The notes under the pieces are model-generated. The model had not been told where the DNA came from. It was given only the letters and a program-made list of their open reading frames with translations, and made no database searches. The position numbers and the translations under genes are program-made. Positions 33,980 through 42,871 of a stretch of 64,000 nt of DNA are shown here, in pieces (position 1 is the stretch's first letter; each line of letters begins with the position of its first letter). The DNA is from Candidatus Acidiferrales bacterium (lineage in GTDB: Bacteria; Acidobacteriota; Terriglobia; Acidiferrales; UBA7541): contig DASYYH010000011.1 of assembly GCA_035934015.1 (NCBI GenBank), positions 248,001 through 312,000 on the forward strand. The letters run 5' to 3'.

Positions 33980-34999
33980 ATGGAAATTGAAAAGGGGAAA
34001 GTGCATGCGCCGGAAATTGGCGCGACGTGGCTGAATTCGGAGCCGCTGGAACTGCGCGGATTGCGCGGGCGGGTGGTCCTCGTCGATTTCTGGGACTACA
34101 CGTGCGCGAATTGCCTGCGCACGCTGCCCTACCTTGCGGAATGGCACGCGCGATATGCGCCGCTGGGCCTGACGATCATCGGCGTGCATACGCCGGAGTT
34201 TTCGTTTACGGCGAACGAAAAATTCGTGCGCGCGGCGGTGGAGAGATTCGGGATTCGATATCCTGTGGTGCTCGACAATGGCTATGCGATCTGGCACGCA
34301 TACGCGAACCGCTACTGGCCGGCGAAATACCTGATCGACAAGGACGGCTACATCCGATTTTTCCATTTTGGCGAAGGCGATTATGGCGCGACCGAAGAAG
34401 CCATTCAGACCCTGCTGCGTGAAGTGAATCCGGCGGCGCGGTTCCCTGCTGTGATGGATCCAGTTCGCGACACGGATAGGCCGGGAGCCGTTTGCTACAA
34501 CTCGACGCCGGAACTTTATTTTGGAAACAAGCGCGGGAAACTGGGCAATGAATCGGGTTTCCTGCGCGCGAATGAGAGCGCCGCGGGCGACTACAAGCTG
34601 CCGGAGAAGATTGATGCGGATGCAATTTATCTCTCCGGGCCATGGATGAGCAGCGAGGAAATGGCGCGGTCCGTACCTGGCGGAGGTGCGCCTTCTTCCG
34701 TGCTGCTTTTTTACACGGGCAAGGAAGTGAATCTCGTGGCAGCGCCGAACGGGCAGCCGCTAACGCTTGAGCTTCTGCACGGCGGTGAATCGCTTGCGGA
34801 AAATGAAATGGGCGAAGATGTGAAACGCGATAAGGCGGGACGGACGATTGTCGCCGTCGATTCGCCGCGAATGTATAACCTGGTGCGCAATCCAGGGATG
34901 AAACAGAAATTGCTGCAACTGGTCGCGCGCGAGGCGGGGCTGGAATGCTACGCGTTTACGTTCGCGACGTGCACGGCGCAGGATGATCCGCCGTGGTAG
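33980..34999 (+). CDS. Thioredoxin-fold protein (DipZ/redoxin-like), cytoplasmic form
   Basis: 339 residues. The N-terminal TlpA/redoxin domain has VVLVDFWDYTCANCLRTLPYL with an active-site CANC, and IIGVHTPEF and YWPAKYLIDKDGYIRFFHFGEG typical of the DipZ C-terminal redoxin. The second half is a beta-rich domain as in the DipZ periplasmic part. The membrane CcdA-like part of DipZ is missing and no export signal is present. It overlaps the Nudix gene by seven bases and follows the BtuF-like gene by nine, so the three form an operon. Confidence 0.82.
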   Translation: MEIEKGKVHAPEIGATWLNSEPLELRGLRGRVVLVDFWDYTCANCLRTLPYLAEWHARYAPLGLTIIGVHTPEFSFTANEKFVRAAVERFGIRYPVVLDNGYAIWHAYANRYWPAKYLIDKDGYIRFFHFGEGDYGATEEAIQTLLREVNPAARFPAVMDPVRDTDRPGAVCYNSTPELYFGNKRGKLGNESGFLRANESAAGDYKLPEKIDADAIYLSGPWMSSEEMARSVPGGGAPSSVLLFYTGKEVNLVAAPNGQPLTLELLHGGESLAENEMGEDVKRDKAGRTIVAVDSPRMYNLVRNPGMKQKLLQLVAREAGLECYAFTFATCTAQDDPPW

Positions 35000-35457
35000 T
35001 CGTGGCCGCGATTGTCATTTCCGATGGACGTGTGCTGGCCTGCCAGCGCAGCCGCAAGGGCAAGTTTCCGCTGAAATGGGAATTTCCGGGCGGCAAAGTG
35101 CAGGAGGGAGAAACGCCGCGGACAGCGCTGGAACGCGAACTTCGCGAAGAACTAAACGTCGGTGCGACGGTCGGCGCAGAGATTTATCGCGCGCGACACA
35201 AATATTCCGAGATGCACGATGAGGTCGAGCTGATTTTTTTCGCTGCGCAGCTGGAATCGAAAATGATCGAGAATCAGGTTTTCGAAAACATCGGATGGGT
35301 CGAGCCAGGAAAATTGCCGGCACTGGACTTTCTGGAGGCCGATCGAGGCCTTGTGAATAAGCTCGCAAGGCACGAACTGCGGCTTTTTGCCAGTGATTTG
35401 GCCGAAACGAAATCAGAATCGCGGGAAACGCGAGGCCGGAAATCAGCGTCACAGTAA
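34993..35457 (+). CDS. Nudix hydrolase (MutT-like)
   Basis: 154 residues with a complete Nudix box: GGKVQEGETPRTALERELREEL (G-x5-E-x7-R-E-x2-E-E). WEFPGGK is the typical entry, and the overall layout resembles MutT/8-oxo-dGTP diphosphatases. The C-terminal tail of about 25 residues is basic and non-conserved. Start GTG at 34993 overlaps the previous gene's end by seven bases. Confidence 0.9.
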   Translation: MVVVAAIVISDGRVLACQRSRKGKFPLKWEFPGGKVQEGETPRTALERELREELNVGATVGAEIYRARHKYSEMHDEVELIFFAAQLESKMIENQVFENIGWVEPGKLPALDFLEADRGLVNKLARHELRLFASDLAETKSESRETRGRKSASQ

Positions 35458-35540
35458 CTATACTGCGGCCTTATCGCGAATGATTCGTGTTATAGTACGA
35501 TTCTAATTTCAATCCGAACTAAGGGCCGATAGGAGAAGCA

Positions 35541-36554
35541 ATGGCATCCAAAAGTGGCCGGGCCGTGGCCGAACTCGAAGTCGAAAAGGGCGAGAACGGC
35601 CGTGAATTAATGGTGGGACTGTACCAAATGCTGGTGAAGTGCCGGATGTGCGACGAAAAAGCGCGCATCCTCTTTCGTCAGGGCAAATACGCGGGAAATT
35701 TTTACTCAGGTGTAGGCCAGGAAGCGGCGGAGGTTGGCGCAGCATACAGCTTGCGCGAAGATGATTGGATTGCGCCCTCGCATCGCGATTGGACCTCGAA
35801 CATCATCAAGGGCGCGCCATTGAAACTGTGCTTCGCGCAGCTTTTCGGCAAAGCGACCAGCCCGGACCGCGGGAAATCGACTCCGGCACACATGGGCTAT
35901 CCGCCAATCCACACGATCACGCCGGCCAGCAGCATCGCGGGACAGCTCGCGGTTGGCACGGGAGTCGCTTTTGGCTTGAAGAGATTGGGGCGCGATACGG
36001 TGGTCGTCTCGTTTTTTGGCGACGGCGCGACGAGCCTCGGCGGCTTTCATGAGGCGCTGAATTTCGCGGGCGTGCACCGCTTGCCGATTATTTACGTTTG
36101 CCAGAACAATCTGTGGGCGGAATCCGTGCCGTTGCGGCTGCAGACGGCGCTGACGAATCTTTCCGATCGCGCGAAGGCCTATGGATTCCCGGGCGTTTCC
36201 GTGGACGGCAACGACGTGATGGCCGTTTACGATGTGGCGACGAAGGCGATTGCGCGAGCACGCTCGGGCGAAGGGCCAACGTTCATCGAATGCAAGACGT
36301 ACCGATGGTACGGGCATTCGGAGATCGATCCGGCGAAATACCGCACCAAAGAAGAAGTCGAATCGTGGAAGAAGCGCGATCCGCTGGTGCTCTTCGAAAA
36401 AGTTCTCCGTGACAAGAAACTCCTCACCGATGAATTGAAGGACAAAATCGCAAAGACAGTCACGCAGGAAATCAACGAGGCGGTGGAATTCGCCGAACAG
36501 AGCCCGTATCCGGACGCTTCTGAGCTGAAGGATCACATCTGGGCGCAGGAATAA
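35541..36554 (+). CDS. pdhA: Pyruvate (2-oxoacid) dehydrogenase E1 component, alpha subunit
   Basis: 337 residues of the thiamine-diphosphate-dependent E1 alpha type. The ThDP-Mg motif begins FFGDGATSLGGFHEALNFAG and closes with QNNLW, with about 30 residues between as expected. YSGVGQEAAEVGAAY and SHRDW are family hallmarks. AGGAGA lies about six bases before the ATG, and the gene begins a two-gene operon with the beta subunit. No E2 or E3 gene follows. Pyruvate or branched-chain 2-oxoacid specificity cannot be read. Confidence 0.92.
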   Translation: MASKSGRAVAELEVEKGENGRELMVGLYQMLVKCRMCDEKARILFRQGKYAGNFYSGVGQEAAEVGAAYSLREDDWIAPSHRDWTSNIIKGAPLKLCFAQLFGKATSPDRGKSTPAHMGYPPIHTITPASSIAGQLAVGTGVAFGLKRLGRDTVVVSFFGDGATSLGGFHEALNFAGVHRLPIIYVCQNNLWAESVPLRLQTALTNLSDRAKAYGFPGVSVDGNDVMAVYDVATKAIARARSGEGPTFIECKTYRWYGHSEIDPAKYRTKEEVESWKKRDPLVLFEKVLRDKKLLTDELKDKIAKTVTQEINEAVEFAEQSPYPDASELKDHIWAQE

Positions 36555-36570
36555 AGGGGACCGCGAAAAC

Positions 36571-37557
36571 ATGGCACGTACTCTGACAATGATTGAAGCC
36601 ATCACGGAAGCGATGGCGCAGGAGATGGAGCGCGACGAGCGCGTCTTCGTGATGGGCGAAGACATCGGGCTTTCCGGCGGCGTGTTCAAGGCCACGGCGG
36701 GGCTCTACGACAAATTCGGCGAGGAACGCGTATTGGATACACCGCTCGCTGAAGGAAACATTATCGCATCGGCGGTAGGAGCTTCGATGGTGGGGCTGCG
36801 GCCGATTGCAGAAATCCAGTTTGCGGACTTCATCACGCCAGCGATGGAATCGATCGTGCAGCAGGCATCGAAAATTCGCTATCGCAGCGCGGGAGGCTAC
36901 GGCTGTTCGCTGACGGTGCGCATTTGCTGCGGCGGAGGAACGGGCGGCGGGCTTTACCATTCGCAGGAAAATGCATCGTGGTTCGTGCACGAGCCGGGAT
37001 TGAAGGTAGTGATGCCGTCGACGCCATACGACGCGAAAGGACTGCTGCTCGCAGCAATTCGCGATCCGAATCCGGTGCTCTACTTCGAGCACAAGAAGCT
37101 CTATCGCACGGCAAAAGGCGATGTTCCCGAAGGCGATTACACGGTGCCGATCGGCAAGGCCGAGACTCGACGGCAGGGCCGCGACATGACCGTCGTGACG
37201 TATGGCTATATGACTTCGCTGTGCCTGGAAGCGGCGGAGCAGATGTCAAAGAATGGCGTCGAAGCCGAAGTCATCGATCTGCGGACGCTTTCGCCGCTGG
37301 ATCGAGATACAGTGCTCGAGTCGGTCCGGCGCACGAATAAATGCCTGATCGTGCACGAAGACAAGCGGACGCTCGGCATCGGCGGAGAGATTTCCGCGAT
37401 TATTGCCGAGGAGGCATTCGAAGATCTCGACGGGCCGATTGTGCGCATCACAGGGCCGGATGTCCCGGCGATTCCGTTCGCGCCGCCGCTCGAACATGCG
37501 TGGATGGTGAATACCGAAAAAATTGTCGCGGGGATGCAGAAGCTCGCGGCGTATTAA
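36571..37557 (+). CDS. pdhB: Pyruvate (2-oxoacid) dehydrogenase E1 component, beta subunit
   Basis: 328 residues. MIEAITEAMAQEMERDERVFVMGEDIG, the VLDTPLAEGNIIASAVGASMVGLRPIAEIQFADFI ThDP-contact segment and VYGY/DLRTLSPLDRDTVLESV are all characteristic. It lies 16 bases after pdhA and is followed by a strong hairpin terminator. Confidence 0.93.
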   Translation: MARTLTMIEAITEAMAQEMERDERVFVMGEDIGLSGGVFKATAGLYDKFGEERVLDTPLAEGNIIASAVGASMVGLRPIAEIQFADFITPAMESIVQQASKIRYRSAGGYGCSLTVRICCGGGTGGGLYHSQENASWFVHEPGLKVVMPSTPYDAKGLLLAAIRDPNPVLYFEHKKLYRTAKGDVPEGDYTVPIGKAETRRQGRDMTVVTYGYMTSLCLEAAEQMSKNGVEAEVIDLRTLSPLDRDTVLESVRRTNKCLIVHEDKRTLGIGGEISAIIAEEAFEDLDGPIVRITGPDVPAIPFAPPLEHAWMVNTEKIVAGMQKLAAY

Positions 37558-37580
37558 TTGAAGCAGGTTTATCGTTCGTG

Positions 37581-37615
37581 GGCGGCGCGTTTCCTTTCGC
37601 GCCGCCTTTGTGTTT
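37581..37615 (+). terminator. Rho-independent terminator of pdhAB
   Basis: Perfect nine-pair stem GGCGGCGCG/CGCGCCGCC with an eight-base loop followed by TTTGTGTTT. Confidence 0.85.
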
Positions 37616-37621
37616 ATGGCG

Positions 37622-38353
37622 CTAGGTGAGGCTGCGCCCGCCATCGACTGCGAGAATCTGGCCAGTGACAAAATCCGAAGAGGCCAAATAAAACACAGCG
37701 TCGGCGATGTCCGAGCCTTTGCCGGTGCGGCGCAACGGTGCGCGGCGGATAAAATCCTCGTCGGGAGCCTCGCCGGGGAACTGAATTGTGCCGGGCGCGA
37801 CGCTATTGACGAGGATTTCCGGCGCGAGGGCGCGGGCCAGGCAGCGCGTCAGCATGATGACGCCGGCCTTTGAAACGCAATAATGAGTGAATTTGGGCCA
37901 CGGAAGAATTCCTCCAAGCGATGAAATGTTGATGATGTGGCCGCGGCCATTGCGCTTCAAGAGCGGCGCGGCGGCCTGCGCGCAGAGAAATTGCGCTTTC
38001 AGGTTCGTCGCCATGATGTTGTCCCACTGCTCTTCCGTCAAGTCGAGAAAGTCGGCTTCGAAAAACATGCCGGCGTTATTGACGAGAATATCGAGACGCG
38101 AAAATTCGCGTTCGATCGTCTGAAACATGCGCTGGACATCCTGTTTCTTGGAAACATTCGCGGGAATGGCCAGCGCGCGGAGGCCCAACTTGCGGATTTC
38201 GGAGGCGAGGCTCTCCGCTTCCATCTGCGAGGAAGCGTAGTTGATGACGATATCCGCGCCTTCCACGGCGAGTTTTTCGATGATGCTGTGTCCAATGCGT
38301 TTTGCGCCGCCCGTGACGAGCGCGACCTGACCAGCAAGCGGTTTTTCAGGCAT
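37622..38353 (-). CDS. Short-chain dehydrogenase/reductase
   Basis: 243 residues. The cofactor motif is VALVTGGAKRIG, then NNAGMFF, the catalytic Ser in NISSLGG, and YCVSK (Tyr/Lys). The close matches TGGAKRIG and the 'FLCAQAAAPLL' helix place it among pteridine/3-oxoacyl-ACP reductase-like SDRs. AAGGAGG five bases before the ATG at 38353 sets the start, excluding the upstream extension. Convergent with pdhAB. Confidence 0.9.
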   Translation of the reverse strand: MPEKPLAGQVALVTGGAKRIGHSIIEKLAVEGADIVINYASSQMEAESLASEIRKLGLRALAIPANVSKKQDVQRMFQTIEREFSRLDILVNNAGMFFEADFLDLTEEQWDNIMATNLKAQFLCAQAAAPLLKRNGRGHIINISSLGGILPWPKFTHYCVSKAGVIMLTRCLARALAPEILVNSVAPGTIQFPGEAPDEDFIRRAPLRRTGKGSDIADAVFYLASSDFVTGQILAVDGGRSLT

Positions 38354-38487
38354 GAGGGCCTCCTTGTGGAATGCCCTATCATCGCACGGAAGATAGAAAG
38401 TCGCTTGCGGCAATCCGCGCGAACGATTTTGACGCGGCGAAAGGCCAGAAGATAGAATGAGCGGCGGCGCAATAATTGGGAGGCGAA

Positions 38488-39207
38488 ATGAAACTCGATT
38501 TGCTGGCGATTGCGGCGCATCCGGATGACGTCGAGCTGACGTGTGGCGGGACGCTCATCAAGATGGGACAGAAGGGTTATAAAACTGGAGTGCTCGATTT
38601 GACGCGCGGAGAAATGGGCACGCGCGGGACACCGGAAACACGGCTGCACGAAGCGGCGCAGGCGGCGAGGATCATGGGATTGAAGATGCGGGCGAATCTG
38701 GGATTGCCGGACGCGCGACTCGAAGTCAACGAGCGATACAGGTTTGCCATTGCGGCAAAGATTCGAGAATGGCAGCCGCACACGGTGATTCTGCCCTATT
38801 GGGAGGGACGACATCCGGATCATTACACAGCCTCTCGCCTGGCCTACGAAGGCTGTTTTCTAGCGGGGCTGAAACAGATTGCCCTGCCCGGCGAGGCCTT
38901 CCGGCCGTTCAAGATTTTGTACTCGACGACCTATGATGAAAGCGTGCGCCCGTCGTTTGCCGTAGATATCACAGCACAATTCGAGCGGCGGCGGCAGGCG
39001 ATATTGGCATACGAATCGCAGTTTCGCCCTAAGAAACGAGACAAGAGATCCAAGGTTCACATACCGCTCGATGCTCTGGAGAACCGGGTGAATTTGACGT
39101 CGCGCTATTACGGGCGAATGATCGGCGTGCAATACGCGGAGCCGTTCCTGGTGCGGGAAGTGATGCAAATCGAGGACGTTGTGAAGATGCCGGTGCGGTC
39201 GATTTAA
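38488..39207 (+). CDS. bshB1: Bacillithiol biosynthesis deacetylase BshB1-like
   Basis: 239 residues of the LmbE/PIG-L zinc deacetylase family, which removes the acetyl group from N-acetylglucosaminyl-malate in bacillithiol synthesis. AAHPDDVELTCGGTL carries the zinc His/Asp residues, GEMGTRGTPE and YWEGRHPDHYTAS the other conserved parts including the second zinc His. GGGAGG shortly before ATG 38488 fixes the start (a TTG at 38476 is discarded). No bshA or bshC in the window. Confidence 0.88.
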   Translation: MKLDLLAIAAHPDDVELTCGGTLIKMGQKGYKTGVLDLTRGEMGTRGTPETRLHEAAQAARIMGLKMRANLGLPDARLEVNERYRFAIAAKIREWQPHTVILPYWEGRHPDHYTASRLAYEGCFLAGLKQIALPGEAFRPFKILYSTTYDESVRPSFAVDITAQFERRRQAILAYESQFRPKKRDKRSKVHIPLDALENRVNLTSRYYGRMIGVQYAEPFLVREVMQIEDVVKMPVRSI

Positions 39208-39226
39208 TTGGGGCGGGTTCGCCGGG

Positions 39227-39448
39227 TCAGAATTCTTCGGATTCCTGCGAGAAGCGGAAGCCTGGAAGAGATGGCGAAGCGCCTGCGTTCGTTACGCGAA
39301 TGCGGAGGGGGGCCTCGGATTCGGATCCTGCCTTGCGAAGGACGGCAAACGTCGCCAGGGCCTCGTTATAGACCTTCGTAACCAGGTAGGAATCACCCGT
39401 GTCGTCCTTCTTCCAGACCTGGCCAATTTGTATCTTCTTGATCGGCAT
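39227..39448 (-). CDS. Small hypothetical protein (73 residues)
   Basis: MPIKKIQIGQVWKKDDTGDSYLVTKVYNEALATFAVL..., beta-rich and SH3-like in look. Composition is protein-like, but there is no strong ribosome-binding site. No family recognised with confidence. Confidence 0.5.
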   Translation of the reverse strand: MPIKKIQIGQVWKKDDTGDSYLVTKVYNEALATFAVLRKAGSESEAPLRIRVTNAGASPSLPGFRFSQESEEF

Positions 39449-39677
39449 GCCGAGGAATAAACCACTGTAGACAGAATGAAGTGCAGCGTCAATAGAACTT
39501 GGCCTCTGAGGTTCTATAGAGCCTAGGGCAGGCTGGAAATGGCCGAAATTGGCAGCGCGGGGGCTTCCTCACGACCCCGACGGCCAAGAAACTCTTTCTG
39601 GACAACGCGCATCGAAGGAGATAACCGCAAATCCCGGGTCGGGTGTATAATTGCGGTATAGTCAGGGGGCACGAGAA

Positions 39678-40688
39678 ATGAAAAAGACCTCCGCCAGTGT
39701 TGCCGCTTTCCTTCTGGCCGCAGCGATGGCCGCACCGGCCGTTTTCGCTCAATCGGACTCGGTAAAACAGGGTACGGAATCGGACGTGAATGCCATCGGC
39801 AATCGCAAGGTGGGCCACGGCCCGGATATGTACTCCATCCAGCACGAAATCGCCCTGGGCAAACAGCTTTCCATGGAAATTGAGAAATCTTCCAAGCTCA
39901 TAACAGACCCCGTGGTCGTTGCCTATGTGAACAAAGTTGGCCAGAACATCGTGCGCAACTCCGACGCGCAGGTGCCCTTTACGATCAAAGTGATCGATGA
40001 CGAGCACTTCAATGCGTTTGCGTTGCCGGGCGGATTCTTTTACGTCCAGACTGGCGTGATTCTGCACGCGGATAACGAAGCCGAGTTGGCCGCGGTGATG
40101 GGGCATGAAATCGCGCACGTTTGCGCGCGCCACGAAACGCGAAACGCCACGAAGGCCAACATTTTGCAAATCGCCTCTATCCCGCTGATTATGACCTTGC
40201 CGGGAACCATGGCGGGATATGGAATCTATGAGGGCATGAACTTCGCCATTCCAATGACGTATCTCAAGTTTTCGCGAGATGCGGAGCGCGAGGCGGATTA
40301 TCTTGGAATCCAGTATATGTACAAGGCCGGTTACGACCCGAACGCGTTTGTGATGGCGTTTGAAAAGGTGGAGGCAGAAGAGAAGAAGCAGCCGGGCACG
40401 ATCCCGAAGATCTTCGATACGCATCCCCCGACACCGGATCGCATCGAGGCGGCGCAGAAGGAAATTGCTACGATTCTGCCGCCGCGCCAGGAATACATCG
40501 TTTCCACGTCAGAATTCGATCAAGTGAAAGCGCGCATTATTCAGATCGAGTCAGGCGAGAAGATTCAGGAGCTCCACGACCAAAAGCCGACGCTGAAGAC
40601 CAAACAGGAGCAGCAAAAGGCTCAGCAGCAAGGACAGCAGCAAGGCCAGGGCGATGATGCGCCGGTGCTGAAGCGCCGTCCGCAATAG
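39678..40688 (+). CDS. Exported M48-family zinc metalloprotease
   Basis: 336 residues from MKKTSASVAAFLLAAAMAAPAVFAQ, a cleavable signal peptide. The active site is VMGHEIAHVCARHE (HEIAH), with the third zinc ligand region in RDAEREADYLGIQYMYKAGYDP. The C-terminus is Gln-rich (QQQGQQQGQG) and likely disordered. BepA/LoiP-like envelope quality control is inferred. A TATAAT at 39646-39651 marks the probable promoter and a strong terminator follows. Confidence 0.9.
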   Translation: MKKTSASVAAFLLAAAMAAPAVFAQSDSVKQGTESDVNAIGNRKVGHGPDMYSIQHEIALGKQLSMEIEKSSKLITDPVVVAYVNKVGQNIVRNSDAQVPFTIKVIDDEHFNAFALPGGFFYVQTGVILHADNEAELAAVMGHEIAHVCARHETRNATKANILQIASIPLIMTLPGTMAGYGIYEGMNFAIPMTYLKFSRDAEREADYLGIQYMYKAGYDPNAFVMAFEKVEAEEKKQPGTIPKIFDTHPPTPDRIEAAQKEIATILPPRQEYIVSTSEFDQVKARIIQIESGEKIQELHDQKPTLKTKQEQQKAQQQGQQQGQGDDAPVLKRRPQ

Positions 40689-40710
40689 GAACTCGATCTG
40701 ATTGAATCAA

Positions 40711-40745
40711 AAGGCGATCCGCAAGGGTCGCCTTTTTGTTTTTGG
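40711..40745 (+). terminator. Rho-independent terminator of the M48 protease gene
   Basis: AAGGCGA-N10-TCGCCTT followed by TTTGTTTTT. Confidence 0.85.
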
Positions 40746-40794
40746 ATCAATCCGACGCAGATTGCAAACCGCGGATTAAACTCGGGATGAATCT

Positions 40795-41097
40795 CTAGCG
40801 GCGTTGTTCAGCGGGGACGTCGGCAACGCCCATGCGTTTGAGTGACTCGGCGTAATAGCGGCGATAAAGGATGTCCCATTCTTCGCTGCCTTCGAGGATT
40901 TCCTTCTTCTGAGAAGCGATTTTGGCGCGAACTTCCGCATCCACCTGCTCTTCCTGTTTCAGCAATTCCTGAAGAATAGTGACGATTTCCTGCCGGATGG
41001 TGTCGCGATCTTCGACGAAATCGAGGTCATCGATTGTGACCAAAAGCTCGATGATGCGGTGAGAGAGGCGTACCGTTTTTTCGCGGCTCAGTCGCAT
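40795..41097 (-). CDS. DUF507 protein, copy B
   Basis: 100 residues, MRLSREKTVRLSHRIIELLVT..., of the DUF507 family (PF04368): all-helical, charged, no known function. The ATG overlaps the stop of the upstream paralogue by one base (TAATG), so the two are translationally coupled. Confidence 0.85.
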   Translation of the reverse strand: MRLSREKTVRLSHRIIELLVTIDDLDFVEDRDTIRQEIVTILQELLKQEEQVDAEVRAKIASQKKEILEGSEEWDILYRRYYAESLKRMGVADVPAEQRR

Positions 41098-41378
41098 TAC
41101 CGGAGGATCAACTTCCTCTGGCGTGCGAGCTCGCCTTTCACTTTCTTATACATTTCCTGATAGGAGGCGCCCACTTTGCGCATTTCATCGTTGTGCTGCG
41201 CGAGGATGTCGCGGACCTCTTCATTCAAGCGATCTTCGACGCCCAATTCGTCATTCATTGTCTGGCGGACACGCTCGGCGAGATGCTCCGGCGTCTTCGT
41301 CTCGATCATTTGACGCTCGACGAGGCGCTTGACGATCTCTTTCGACATGTATCCCACGTAATCGCGAGAGAGTAGCAT
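41097..41378 (-). CDS. DUF507 protein, copy A
   Basis: 93 residues starting MLLSRDYVGYMSKEIVKRLV, the usual N-terminus of DUF507; the longer frame to 41429 runs through the promoter and is not used. A paralogue of the next gene, sharing the [ML]xLSRx N-terminus and the EVRxxI/EEVRDIL helix. The function of the family is unknown. The promoter is at 41401-41429. Confidence 0.85.
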   Translation of the reverse strand: MLLSRDYVGYMSKEIVKRLVERQMIETKTPEHLAERVRQTMNDELGVEDRLNEEVRDILAQHNDEMRKVGASYQEMYKKVKGELARQRKLILR

Positions 41379-41400
41379 ACGTTTTTTTGCTGCGACATCG

Positions 41401-41429
41401 AGTGTACTTGGCGGGTATCTGAACGTCAA
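41401..41429 (-). promoter_or_regulatory. Sigma-70 promoter of the DUF507 pair
   Basis: Minus strand TTGACG, 17-base spacer, TACACT; transcription would start near 41394, 16 bases before the ATG. Confidence 0.65.
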
Positions 41430-41471
41430 GTTGACCAGAAGAAATGTATTCGAGTCAGCGCTAGAGACTCG

Positions 41472-41500
41472 TTGACCCTCGCCAGCGCTTTGGATAACAT
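41472..41500 (+). promoter_or_regulatory. Sigma-70 promoter of the tRNA-Val/tRNA-Asp unit
   Basis: TTGACC, 17-base spacer, TAACAT. The start of transcription would fall at about 41506-41507, i.e. at the mature 5' end of tRNA-Val. Confidence 0.6.
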
Positions 41501-41505
41501 AGTAC

Positions 41506-41581
41506 GGGCGGTTAGCTCAGAGGTTAGAGCATCCCGCTTACACCGGGAAGGTCGTGCGTTCAAATCGCACATCGCCCACCA
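41506..41581 (+). tRNA. tRNA-Val (anticodon TAC), CCA encoded
   Basis: 76 nt cloverleaf: acceptor GGGCGGT/ATCGCCC, D arm TTAGCTCAGAGGTTAGAGC, anticodon stem TCCCG/CGGGA with loop CTTACAC (anticodon TAC), T loop GTTCAAATC, and CCA at the 3' end. Confidence 0.95.
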
Positions 41582-41606
41582 GTGTTCATCATTCCGCAGA
41601 ACATGC

Positions 41607-41683
41607 GGGGACGTAGTTCAGCCGGCTAGAACGCTGCCCTGTCACGGCAGAGGTCGCGGGTTCGAGCCCCGTCGTCCCCGCCA
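41607..41683 (+). tRNA. tRNA-Asp (anticodon GTC), integration target
   Basis: 77 nt: acceptor GGGGACG/CGTCCCC, anticodon stem CTGCC/GGCAG with loop CTGTCAC (anticodon GTC), T arm CGGGTTCGAGCCCCG, discriminator G and encoded CCA. Its 3' half is the left attachment site of the island and is intact. Confidence 0.95.
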
Positions 41684-41686
41684 TTT
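41639..41686 (+). repeat. attL: 48-bp direct repeat, 3' half of tRNA-Asp
   Basis: Begins CTGTCACGGCAG in the anticodon loop and ends CCATTT, identical to 49123-49170. The tRNA gene is reconstituted on this side. Confidence 0.92.
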
Positions 41687-41689
41687 AAG

Positions 41690-42871
41690 TTATTGAATCG
41701 GCAACTCTTCATTTACGACAACCTCTCCAACATCCCCGGATTTGGGAGCAAGCGGGAGCAAAACCCCGGCGATTTTGCTCGCCAACCGACGTTGCGCTTC
41801 CGGCTGTGGCTGCGTGTACACCGAGAGCGTCACCTTCGGGTCCGTGTGACCCAACTGATTTTGCAGCGCCTTGATATTCTCTCCGGTCGCATTGCCCCAC
41901 GTCGCGTAAGTGTACCGGAAACTGTGCCAGCCCACGCGCGGAAGCCCGGCCCGGTCACATGCCGGATAGAGCACGCGAGCACGGACATTCTCCGGGTTAA
42001 GCGCCGTACCCCGGCCCGACGAAAAAACGTAGCCGTTTGGATCTAAAACTTCCGGCTGAATTTTCCGCAAGGCTTCGAGCACGACGGCATCCACGAACAC
42101 GATGCGACGCGATGCGCGAGTCTTAGGCTGCGATTGCTCTCCGTGGTAGTTCGATTCGCAAACGAGAATCGAACCCTCAGCGAAATTGACGCTTTTCCAT
42201 CGCAGCCCGAACAACTCCCCGCGCCGCAGCCCGGAGAGCACGGCGACCAGAGCCATCGTGCGATGCGGCTCCGGCAACTCTTCGAGCAATCGGCGCATTT
42301 GCTCCGGCGAGAGCACGATCTTCTCCCTCACGTCGGCCAGCGCGGGCAACTGGACATCATCGGCTGGATTCGATGCGATGTAACCCCAACTCTTCGCAAC
42401 GCCGAACATTTTCCGCAGACGATTCCTGACCGACAAGACCGTGCGCGGCGCAATCCTCTTCGAGAGCGAAGAGAGAAGTACTTGCACGTCTGCCGTCCCG
42501 ATCTCCGGCAGCGCCAGCTTTCCAAGCGCGGGAATCAAGTACGCCCGGATTGTCCAGCGATAGCCGTTCGCCGTGGAAACGCGCAACGTCGGATAGATGT
42601 TCGGCTCGAAACGCTCCAACGCGAAACGCTCGAACGAGAGCATCACTTCCGGCTTGTGTCTGCCCTGATTTATTTCGGCCAGCCGTTCCGACAATCGCCG
42701 CGACGCCTCGCGCTTGCCGAGGTCACGCACAGCGCCCAAGACTATCGAGCACTGGCGACGGCGACGCGAGCCATCATCGGCGATGTAATCTTTTCGGAAT
42801 CGGCCAACCCACACGGGATTTTTCCTTCCCCTCTGAAAAATCCAACCACCTTGCCATCTCGGACGTGCCAC
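41690..42871 (-). CDS. int: Tyrosine recombinase / phage-type integrase
   Basis: About 393 residues from GTG 42871 (AGAGGA close upstream; the open frame to 43138 reads low-complexity sequence). The N-terminal region has an Arm-type binding domain (WIFQRGRKNPVWVGRFR) and a core-binding SAM-like domain. The catalytic domain shows VLSGLRRGELFGLRW (first Arg), WHSFRYTYATWG (His-x-x-Arg) and LGHTDPKVTLSVYTQ (His and nucleophile Tyr), all present. It probably catalyses integration into tRNA-Asp; its stop codon lies four bases from attL. Confidence 0.93.
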   Translation of the reverse strand: MARPRWQGGWIFQRGRKNPVWVGRFRKDYIADDGSRRRRQCSIVLGAVRDLGKREASRRLSERLAEINQGRHKPEVMLSFERFALERFEPNIYPTLRVSTANGYRWTIRAYLIPALGKLALPEIGTADVQVLLSSLSKRIAPRTVLSVRNRLRKMFGVAKSWGYIASNPADDVQLPALADVREKIVLSPEQMRRLLEELPEPHRTMALVAVLSGLRRGELFGLRWKSVNFAEGSILVCESNYHGEQSQPKTRASRRIVFVDAVVLEALRKIQPEVLDPNGYVFSSGRGTALNPENVRARVLYPACDRAGLPRVGWHSFRYTYATWGNATGENIKALQNQLGHTDPKVTLSVYTQPQPEAQRRLASKIAGVLLPLAPKSGDVGEVVVNEELPIQ

